A DNA stretch of 64,000 nt from Anabas testudineus (taxonomy: Eukaryota; Chordata; Actinopteri; Anabantiformes; Anabantidae), in contig NC_046623.1 of NCBI RefSeq assembly GCF_900324465.2, forward strand, positions 15,529,721-15,593,720, read 5' to 3'. A program made the translations under genes and the position numbers. Below, piece by piece: positions 53,101-64,000 of the stretch. The notes below the pieces were generated by a model. The model was not told the origin of the DNA and searched no databases. It saw only the letters and a program-made list of their open reading frames with translations. Numbering within the stretch: the first letter of the stretch is position 1; every line of letters begins with the position of its first letter.

Positions 53101-55614
53101 AATCTTAATAAAACTTTTATACTTTTATATTTACAGGATGGCTCTGATGTATTTTCAGTTATTTGCACTGTTAGAAATGTTTGATACTATTCTGAATATG
53201 ATTTTATTTTTTCTGGAACGAAACCCAAAAGTTCCCATTTCTCCTCTGACTCACCGACATTCATTTAGTTCAATTTGCTGTTGTAATTTGTGCAGAGAGC
53301 TTCTACTCCACCTTTTGTTACCTCAGAATACAGACCGAGTACCGCGTCTGTCGCCTTTCATAACAGAAAAGACCAAATGTGGTCGGGGTGAGTTGCATAA
53401 TGACAGCACGGGTCACGCACATCTGAACTCTCAGACCTGAGATCGACCTGCAGTTCTATGCAGCTGACTCATCAGATGCTCCTTTTCTTTGAATTCTTTA
53501 TTCTCTTTCCCGTCAAGGTGCTTTCACCCCGTCGAGGGATTAGAGCCACTGACCTCCTGATTACAAACACACTTCCTTCCTCGGTCCAACCCTAATCTTT
53601 AAAGTGCAGCATCTACTCTCAATAAATGCCAGAGTGTGAGAGTTGTGTGTCATATCATGTCCTGGATAGAGGAGAGAGGCCCTCCAGCAGGAAATAGAAA
53701 GTGTTTTATTGTGGAAGCGAGCTGTGTCTATTAGAACAGCTGCATCTGAATGGCTCAAGTACAAAACACTCATTCAACTAAAAATTCAAGCTTCCAGAGG
53801 GATGAACTGAGCCAGGCCTACAGTTTCTTTCTATTCCACCAACGAGCAGAATTAAAGCCAGATCGCAACAAAAAAATCCTTCATGTAACCACTTTGATGT
53901 GAATAAACCGGCCCGTTCGGAGAGAAACTTCATTATGTTAGAGAACCACCACATAAACTGTTTTATAATCCATTTGGCAAATGAAAATCTGCCATGTAAA
54001 TGCTCTCGTTCTATTTTCAGAACATCTGCTCTCAGCCTTGAGTGAAGTGACATTTACAGTTTCTGAGAGACTCCAACTCGTGGCGGGTGCTGAAGGTTGA
54101 CAGCCGTCTACTATTTAATAACTGCAGGGGTAAAATGTTCCTATAAAACTATGACCATGGAAACCAATAATGGTGCCAATCACCTGCTGCACTTTTTCAG
54201 AATATGCATTAATCCTGTTTCTGTTAACATTGGAGCGGTAATAGCACAGAAAACTTAGGATAAGGAGATTTGTATGGAGTTAAAGCAGCAGCGATTACTC
54301 CATGTTGCAATTCAGGAGTCACAAAAGGGCCTTTTTGTTGTAAGTGCACGTAAACTGGCTTGTGAGCCTTTTCTAACATCCCCACTGGGTGTTTTCTGCT
54401 TTAGTGCAGAGCTGAATGATACACCCCTAATGTAGATGTATTGTGGTGAATGGCTGTGGCACATCTTGTGAGGGAGCCCACAATTCCCAGTGTCACCTCT
54501 GCTGTGGACATAACGGACTAATCCACTGCCAAAGTTGCCGGCTGACTGGCTGGGTGTGTAGCTGGATGGCTGACTGTCAGGCTGCTTGGCTACCCGCCTT
54601 GTTGTTCCTCCCAGACTGATTTATCCACATTTCCTCTTGATTAGCCATCATCTATTTGCCCGTCTGTGCGTCTGTCTGCGGCTCAGACTGGCAGCGCCAT
54701 TGATTACCTGTGCTCTCTATTGATCATGTCAAGTAATTATAGTGAGGCAGAGAAGCCACCTCACCTCATAATCACCGGTTAAACCTACATGTGAGGAGTC
54801 CTCGTGCCCCTGTTTGCATTGCAGGCACAGACAACTGGCACAATAATGATAATGTGGAGATAAAGAAAGTGTACTGACATTGAAAAAGCCTTATTGTAAC
54901 CACCCACCAGCAGCAGCCTTCACACACTGAGGGCTGTATTCACTGGACTGACAGCAGTGGCACCGTCATTAATGAGAATAACGCAACAGAGGACATGACA
55001 GTGAACTTGAACGCGATACTGGAGACATGAAAATGAAAATGTTAGTGATGCAGCACGAACAATGCACATTGAGTAGTGATGTGCCTCCAGAGGGTTTAGT
55101 GCTGCTGTGGATAGTGGCGTTAATAATGGATAGGCCTACTGTAAAGCGGCTGGTTGCAATGTTATTAGCCTATACCACAGTGGCCTATTTCCTCTGACTG
55201 ATACGCACAGATAGCACCTGGCTGTTTGCCTCTCGCCTTATATTGAAATTTACTGCTTGCATTAATGGTCGGATACGTTGTGGTGCATGCGTTGCTGCGT
55301 AAATCACATTTTCATCTAAGGGAATGTAAAGGTGCTTCACAAGAGGCTGCAAACATGACGGATGAGACAAGAGGGAAGCATAATAGATGCTGTTTATACA
55401 AGCTACCCTTTGTGAGGAGAGATGCTGGTAGCTTGATGCGTGCATGCAGGCTGCCTAGAAGCAGTGATGGTATGTTTAACCTACAGTCAAGGTGTTTCTT
55501 CTTGGGTCCGCTGACTTCATGCGTCGTGGCCTTGCAGACGGCTTTGCTGATGGCAGACCCAGTCATGCTGTGCTGCGCGGCGGCGATCCGGTCCGTCAAA
55601 GACTGTCCCGACAT
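38018..55614 (-). CDS. picalm: PICALM/CALM-like clathrin assembly protein (AP180 family)
   Basis: CALM binds PIP2 and clathrin at coated pits and recruits R-SNAREs. Nineteen coding exons join in frame to 575 residues (human PICALM 652): 55485-55614, 48848-48990, 47449-47524, 47067-47169, 46710-46803, 46507-46618, 46300-46406, 44906-44947, 43031-43116, 42038-42140, 41509-41642, 41151-41248, 40726-40836, 40594-40624, 40303-40444, 39597-39620, 39259-39315, 39012-39131, 38018-38032. The ANTH domain (to about 290) keeps the PIP2 site K28, K38, K40, H41 and matches CALM almost throughout ([28 protein letters not shown]). The middle is short and divergent. Family blocks return as [33 protein letters not shown] and a final MHFM in place of IQFM. 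Exon 10 seems to use a GC donor (CACAAG|GCGAGA), since no GT precedes the stop. Divergence from PICALM and SNAP91 suggests an extra teleost paralogue. Confidence 0.9.
40971..41140. repeat. Tandemly duplicated unit ending in long (GT)n runs
   Basis: A unit starting GCACACTTTGTTATA occurs at 40971 and again at 41041, each followed by TTTGCATGATTGCAT and a GT run (about 41004-41038 and 41075-41138). The second run ends about 10 bases inside intron 12 of the picalm-like gene, next to the exon 12 donor; on the transcript it is (CA)n. Confidence 0.95.
42312..42600 (+). mobile_element. Tc1-like DNA transposon fragment with a large internal deletion
   Basis: Fish Tc1-element phrases can be read in order: GTAGACATGGTCAAGACGAT, then GATTTAAGTGATTTTGAA, GTTGGTGCCAGACAGCAG and GAGAAAATATCCAG (the N-terminal part of the transposase gene). 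These are followed directly by TCAGGCTGGTGGTGGTGGTG, TCTTGGCACACTCTGGTCCC and TAGTACCAATTGAGC, from the catalytic part. The several hundred bases normally between them are missing, as is the end of the element. It lies in intron 9 of the picalm-like gene, opposite to transcription. Recognition is from memory of the family and needs a repeat-library match. Confidence 0.72.
43250..43271. repeat. (CA)n microsatellite
   Basis: About eleven CA units in intron 8 of the picalm-like gene. Confidence 0.95.
45210..45288. repeat. Two neighbouring (CA)n runs
   Basis: Runs at 45210-45230 and 45270-45288 are separated by a short unique spacer, in intron 7 of the picalm-like gene. Confidence 0.9.
48299..48600 (+). 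mobile_element. 3' end of a LINE (probably L2/CR1/Rex group)
   Basis: An open stretch (48299-48448) reads [20 protein letters not shown] and goes on to [13 protein letters not shown], then a stop. The pattern 'LWNNLP...FK..LK.WL' is the extreme C-terminus of the reverse-transcriptase ORF in fish L2/CR1-type LINEs. The following 150 bases, with a ..TGTGGACGGCAGCA.. phrase, resemble the 3' tail of such elements. The copy is 5'-truncated, as is usual for LINEs. It sits in intron 2 of the picalm-like gene, antisense to it. I cannot name the clade with certainty. Confidence 0.55.
48991..55484 (-). other. 6.5-kb first intron of the picalm-like gene
   Basis: No other exon or gene was recognised inside. 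An alternating purine-pyrimidine tract, (CA)n with a CGCGCGCG core, lies at 50642-50674. A stretch near 54690-54790 rich in TAATTA/TGATTA-like words could be a conserved regulatory element, but this is only an impression. Confidence 0.5.
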
Positions 55615-56420
55615 GTTACGATGGAGGAGGTGGAGGTGGTGGATGAGGAGGCAGGCGGAGTGATGGTCGAGTCCGGGTGGGGGGAACCGGGGCGGGCGAT
55701 CAAAATGTCTTTAGCGGCGGGGAGGAGGGTACTGCCCTCTGCGAGAATCGGCCGTCTGAGGAGGAGGAGGAGGAGAAAGAGGAGGAGGACAGCACCGTAC
55801 ACCGACGAGGACCCGGTGGGAGAATTCATGCGGCGGCCAAATAAAACATAAGACGGTCACATCCAGAGAAGCATTTAATATTCAGTCGAAGGAATCCGGA
55901 CGATCCAGCTGCACAAACGATGGACTGACCTGCAGACTGCACACAGCTCAACAATCACTGAGTCCTCAAAAATAATCACAGAATAATAAAAGGAGACAGT
56001 TCACAGAAAGCTGTAGTGGAGATTTCCCTGAAAGAGCCGCAGCCGGCGGAATGCGCCCGGACAAGAACTGAATCCGGAATGACTGAAGACTACTGGTGAT
56101 TATTATCAAATCTATGCGGCATCCCCCGTGACTGAAGACTAATTATTCAAAATCGACAGAAAACGCTGTTGTATTTCCCCCTCTCTGTTCCTCCTGAGCC
56201 GGATTCTCCTCTGAATCTATGCGCACATCCACCGCGGACACCTCTCTGATCCACACAGCACCCCGCGCTGGCTGCATCTATAACCTCAGCCACAGATTTT
56301 TATCCCTGGTCTTTTTAATCTTCTTACAAAAGGGTGTATTTCTGTGTTGAGGTTGCCGATAGGCCAATTCCCCCTTCTTTTTTTTTTTTTTTTGTCAGTC
56401 AAACGTGTGCGTAAAATGGC
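55615..56420 (-). promoter_or_regulatory. GC-rich 5' leader and promoter region of the picalm-like gene
   Basis: CpG-rich sequence surrounds the first coding exon and runs upstream of its ATG, with GGA/TCC repeats near 55757-55792. A 119-codon plus-strand frame (55492-55851) overlaps coding exon 1 antisense and is Arg/Gly-rich because of base composition; I do not call it a gene. A T-run at about 56379-56393 marks the far side. Confidence 0.5.
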
Positions 56421-58289
56421 AGTACATGAATCAGGTGACGGGGAGAGGAGGACTATTGGGCCACTTCTCGGGCCCGGGGAGGGCATCTTAAAGCAGAAGG
56501 CTGCCCCAAGTTTTTTAACGCAAGGGAAGCATCAGCTGGTTCATCAGATGGTGCATATGGAGGGTTCAGGAGTGTGATGGGCAAACTCTCCCTGATTACC
56601 TGCTGTCCAATGAAATGTAGACACATAGGGAAGGAAAGCCCATGATAATATCAACACAACACGCTTTGCTGTGCTGCTGCTGTCTCATAATAACCTGTTT
56701 TTCATTATCCTTCCCTATATCACAACATAAATAGGATTCCAGTGTGGCACCACTGTTTTATTATGGTTTATAATAAAACCCGAGCAAAAAAAACAGCATC
56801 ATTGTGTTGCCATGGTTCCCATTTGGTGACATTTCTTGTAACCTTTGAATAATTTTAAAGGAAAGTCCCATTTTGATTCATTTAGCTCCAACAAAATTCC
56901 CAGTATGTGTCTAAATGTCAATTCATGGTTAAGTAAACATAGAAGAGGGTTCCTGAATGTTGGAAGTTTATAATATTATGTTTCTAATAAGAGAGTTGTT
57001 GGTTAAAAGGAACCAATAGTGCACTAATGGTCATATCACTGCTCATTATAGAGGTTATAGTGTAGGAGGACAGTTGTTTTCATTAACATCATTTGTTAGA
57101 GCTATAGGTGCCAAAATGTTGAGCCATGCTCATCACTATTTACCGATATCTTTGAATTTAATATTATGAAAATGAAACAAATCAATATAAATGCAGCTTT
57201 CTTTAATGTTTTATCTGAGCTGAGAGCACAAAGATGCTAAATTAACACCACACACCAAAAGAGCGTAGACGGAGCCACAAATACATATTTTATTGCATAT
57301 AGTCTGGTCCACAGAGAACGATGTTACAAATGTGTTGCATTACTGTACCAGGCTATTACACATCAAAGGGTGGTGAAATAAAAAATATAAAACCAACGCC
57401 TGATTTGAAAACATTGAATTTCAAGTAACACTTGAGGCAGACTCAACAAAGGCTGCGGTTATGTCGTCTCTGTGCAGAAAAGAGCAGCAAAGAAAGAGAT
57501 TTAAGGCTTGAAGAAGACACAGCAACAGTCTGACAGTGAGTCAGGTTTCCTATAAAAGCTGTTCAGGTGAATTATCCTCAACATGGTTAAAGCACATATA
57601 CATAAAACATTAAAATGAGGTCTGGACTGTGAGAGCCTGTGATGTCGTAAAGCGCTTCACCACCACAATCCCTGATTAGAGCAATTCTCCAGCCACTAAC
57701 AGCTTTTAGGTTTTATCTAGTGATGGAATAGTCTGTTTAAATAGCCTGTTTAATGGATATATCTGCTGAACTGTCTCTACAACACTTACACACTTACAGT
57801 ATGTCCCACTGCAAAAGCTTATTGTGTGGTTTTCTCAGCAGCAAGCAAGGAACCGATTTTCCAGTTCACCTGTTCCAGTGTGAAAGACGTCTTATGAATA
57901 CTAAGAACGCATCATTCAGACGCTTTGTACTATACTTACATAACATTTATCTTATTATCATAGCTAAGAGACACATCTGTGCATTTTCATGGTCAGATTT
58001 GTGTTTAAGTGGTTGTTCTGCCTCTTGTTAGTGATCTTTTAACGTCTTTGTGCTCATCATGTGTCACTTTGTGGTGCTTTTTGTAAAATTAAACACATTT
58101 TTTTTCTGTGTAGCAGAAATCAGGCCCATGAATGCTGGTCCACACTGGTACCGGTTTGACATTTGTATTCACTCATCACTGTGGCCTTGAAGACTGAGGG
58201 AATACAAAGTGATTTTTTTTAATAAGCCGTCCCTGAGCCAGACTCAAGTCTGTGGCCGCTGTGGTTTCTGTGAGCGGAATAAGCAGCCA
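56421..58289 (-). other. Spacer and likely 3' untranslated region of rab38
   Basis: No coding frame was recognised. TTTATT at 57289-57294 is AATAAA on the minus strand, about 1 kb beyond the rab38 stop, and may be its poly(A) signal. The rest of the interval towards the picalm-like promoter shows nothing specific. Confidence 0.45.
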
Positions 58290-59915
58290 TCATTTCGCAC
58301 ATGACAAGCAGTTGAGATGATCCTTCGTGGGGTTAGTGTATCCAGACAGGACCAGGGAGCCAGCGTCTCTCTCCGTCACCTCCTCGTTGTTCAGGATGTG
58401 TCCTATCAAACAGCGGGCTGCCTCCTCAATGTTGGTGTTTTCCTGACGGAGGAGAAAGAAACATACATAAAGGAATCTTGTACTTTTAGCCACACTGTCA
58501 TCGTTGCTGTCTGTGTCAGTCTGTTCTGAGGTATGACAGTCAGACACAGACAGATTCACAGGATGGGAAACTGAAAAGAAAGTGTCAGTAATTTTAAAAA
58601 AAACGACCTAGAAATGGAAAAATCCAGCGTATCGATATCTGATTTTGCTTTTTCTTATTGCACATCAAGCTAATGAGAGTCCAGGATGTGACATTGCTGT
58701 TATTCATGAGCTAAACTACTCCCTGTGACTTGCACTCTGGTGTGTAACTCATCAGACCGACTCTGTGTGAGAGGAAAACACTGAAGGCCAATTCACACCA
58801 GACTGTCGCCATTCCTCTGTTTATCTTGTGATTCGGTTCTTATAATAACAGTTGAATATGTATTTAAATCTTTGTTTGTACATTTGAGGATAAACTAATC
58901 ACAACCTTTAAGATTTCATATTGCTAACCTACAAATGATCTGTGGAAAATCAGGCTCTACATTTTTTGCATGACTTGTGTTTCCCCTCTTGTACCTTTGC
59001 AGAGGTCCGGAACCAGCCAACGAAGCCGTTTTCCCTGCAGAAGGAGTCCAGTTTGGACGGCTGGGAAACCACTTGGTCTGACTTGTTGGCCAGCAGCACC
59101 GCTGGAACAGGCCTCCCGTGGTTCAGAGTCACCTTAGGAATGAAGAGAGAAGAAATGAGTAAGCTGTAAGTAAAGGAGGAGGAGATAAGAGGACAGAAAG
59201 AAGGCCTCATTTTTAAAGTCATTCAGATGTGGAGCTCAGAGAGCTGTGGTTTCACCTTGGAGTCCAGGTCTTCTTTCCACTTCAGCACGGCGTCGAACGT
59301 GGAGGCCCTCGTCACATCAAACACCACCAGTGCTCCCACTGCCTCCCGGTAATAGACACGGGTCATGTTCCCGTACCGCTCCTGTCCTGGGACAGACGAC
59401 AAAGTATTTACACATTTCACAGAGCGTAAAGTTAGAAAGTTCCCAGTGGCACATCATGAGCTCCACATTCCCCAACCAGGTGTGAATTAGCAGAGAGGGA
59501 CTCGGGCTTCCAGTGGACAGACACACACTTTGACTTTAGATTGCAGAAGTCTCCCATCATTGCAACAAAATCTTTGTTGTTGTTTTAGGTCTTATTTCCC
59601 TAAAATTGCTCCTAAACACATCCGCAGAGCTTATTTCCATGTTTTTGTTTCTAAACACCTGAGAACACACACATACGCACATCAGACTTTGCAATGATCA
59701 CATGATGTAGGGGGTCTCTAACCTGCTATGTCCCACAGCTGCAGTCGGATCACGGTATCGTTGTCCCACTGCAGCACCTTCAAGGCAAAGTCCACCCCGA
59801 TGGTGGCTCGGTAGTGCTGGGAGAAGATCTGATGCACGTACCGTTTGATGATGGATGTTTTTCCGACTCCCAAGTCTCCAATGACCAGGACTTTGAACAG
59901 GAGCTCCTGCTGCAT
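58290..59915 (-). CDS. rab38: Rab38 small GTPase
   Basis: Rab38, with Rab32, directs cargo such as tyrosinase to melanosomes and other lysosome-related organelles. Four exons join in frame to 204 residues (human 211): 59723-59915, 59256-59386, 58995-59132, 58290-58442. The P-loop is GDLGVGKTS. The switch region reads [16 protein letters not shown], and switch II has [20 protein letters not shown], where Ile replaces the Thr of other Rabs, a hallmark of the Rab32/38 group. LLANKSDQ is the guanine-specificity motif, and [13 protein letters not shown] matches Rab38. The protein ends NCLSCAK, while human RAB38 ends in CAKS, a normal CaaX box. Here a stop replaces the last residue, leaving cysteines at -6 and -3. 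The start is chosen because [14 protein letters not shown] matches the family. The gene faces rab39b head to head. Confidence 0.94.
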
Positions 59916-62930
<3,015 letters not shown>

Positions 62931-63249
62931 TTCGCCTGGCTGCACCATATGCGGCCGACAGGTGGTGAACACTTCAGTGGACGACGTCTGTAGGAGAGCT
63001 CTTTCTCGTCAGGCCAGCTAACTGGACCTATACTACTTCACTACTCAGTCAACACTTCTAAAAGACATTGTTTTGTCTTTCGGGTGCCTGTTTTTGGTTT
63101 TTGGTGTAGAAGCACAAGAAGAATCCAAAGTCCTCACTGTTTGTGTGCATGTCTGTGTGACTGCAATAACTTTCAGCCTTCACTGACGTGTACAGTTCTA
63201 TTCCAGTGACCAGTTATCTCTAAAAAACCAGTGTCAACAAACCTGAGCC
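62931..63249 (+). other. 3' flank of the rab39b-like gene
   Basis: Presumably 3' untranslated sequence. No standard AATAAA was found before the transposon begins. Confidence 0.4.
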
Positions 63250-63990
63250 ATCAAAGTATGTGAACCTTTGGGAATTTCATGATTTTCAGCATTAATTTGT
63301 GATAAAATTTGATCTGATCTTCATCTATGTCAAGAATATTCCAAATATAATGAGCCTAAAATAATAACACAAAATGTCGTAGTGCTAGTGGAAAAAGTAT
63401 GTGAACCCTTGGATGGAATTAACATTGTCCAGCAGTATTTTAGCCCATTCTTCCTGCAGAGCTGTTTTAGCTCTGTCATATTCTTTGGACGTCTCTCTCT
63501 TTCGTTCCAGAGCTTCTCTACTGGGTTGAGGTCTGGGCTCTGACTTGGCCACTCCAGAAGGTAGACTTTGTTTTTCTGAAGCCATTCTGTTGTGTTTCAG
63601 GTCATTGTCCTGTTGCATCACCCAACGTCTACAGAGTTTCAGCTTTTTGATACACTTGGGAATTTATCTTCCCCCCAATACCGCTGTGAAGTGTCAATGT
63701 GCTCTTCAAACTTCAGGTGTGCAGCATGTTCTTTCCAGTGAGCAGCAGCTTCCTTCGTGGTGTCCTGTTCAATGTTTACCAACAGTGTCCCACAGTGTCT
63801 CCATTTGTAGATTGTTATCTGTAGACTGGTGAATTTCTAAAGTCTTTGAAATCACTTTGAAACCCTTTACGGCTTTATGTAAATCAACAGTTCTTCATCG
63901 TAGATCCTCGTCATTCAGCATATTCTATTTGTTAATACTCTTGGCTTAGATGAAGATCAGATCACCAGGTTCACATACTTTCTCTTGTCG
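63250..63990 (-). mobile_element. Degenerate short Tc1/mariner-type transposon
   Basis: Terminal inverted repeats are visible: AAAGTATGTGAACCT near 63253 pairs with AGGTTCACATACTTT near 63967-63981, and GATCTGATCTTCATCTA (about 63310) pairs with TAGATGAAGATCAGATC (about 63946). Inside, the minus strand carries Tc1 transposase pieces: MQQDNDLKHN (63385-63621 frame) and, in another frame, WPSQSPDLNPVEKLW. The element is about 740 bases, roughly half of an autonomous one, and its frames are disrupted, so it cannot encode a working transposase. A second copy of the end phrase, AAAGTATGTGAACCCTTGG, occurs inside at about 63395. It lies directly behind the rab39b-like gene. Confidence 0.75.
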
Positions 63991-64000
63991 CTGTACATAA

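Noticed and set aside
38018-55614. Assignment as SNAP91 (AP180)
   Set aside because: The long Ala/Pro-rich SNAP91 middle is missing and the ending NPFGP...GAQ plus four residues is of PICALM type.
55492-55851. 119-codon Arg/Gly-rich frame on the plus strand
   Set aside because: It lies antisense over coding exon 1 and the GC-rich leader of the picalm-like gene; open only because of base composition.

Overview
The window is nuclear DNA of a ray-finned fish, most likely a percomorph teleost. Its genes are multi-exon vertebrate genes with short introns, their proteins match vertebrate families closely, (CA)n microsatellites are frequent, and Tc1-like transposon and LINE fragments of fish type are present. 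I joined exons by hand from splice signals and reading phase; every model given as a complete CDS closes in frame from start to stop.

Layout. 1-9 kb: a tRNA-Glu(CTC) gene, then two exons of a decayed rce1 (CAAX protease) copy, then apparently gene-free DNA. 9.8-13.2 kb (+): cd248 (endosialin), split by a GC-AG intron inside the lectin domain. 14.7 kb (-): tRNA-Ser(GCT). 16.0-21.2 kb (+): dpp3, complete in 18 coding exons. 22.3-24.8 kb (-): a rin1 gene whose protein stops before the RIN-homology, VPS9 and RA domains. 25.9-30.0 kb (+): an rbm14-like two-RRM gene with a tyrosine-rich, prion-like tail. 30.5-38.0 kb: no gene seen. 38.0-55.6 kb (-): a PICALM/CALM-like clathrin adaptor in 19 coding exons, carrying a Tc1 fragment and a LINE tail in its introns. 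58.3-59.9 kb (-): rab38. 61.7-62.9 kb (+): a rab39b-like gene, head to head with rab38. 63.25-64.0 kb: a degenerate Tc1-like element.

The left half (rce1 remnant, cd248, dpp3, rin1, rbm14) has the gene content of human 11q13.2. picalm and rab38 recall human 11q14. Several genes act in membrane traffic (RIN1 on Rab5/Ras, CALM on clathrin-coated pits, Rab38 on lysosome-related organelles, Rab39 on endosome/Golgi traffic), but this most likely reflects inherited synteny and not an operon-like system. I found no new multi-gene system. The most unusual points are the truncated rin1, the rce1 relic in its ancestral neighbourhood, the divergent picalm paralogue, the GC-AG introns, and a 26-bp perfect palindrome behind the dpp3 promoter.
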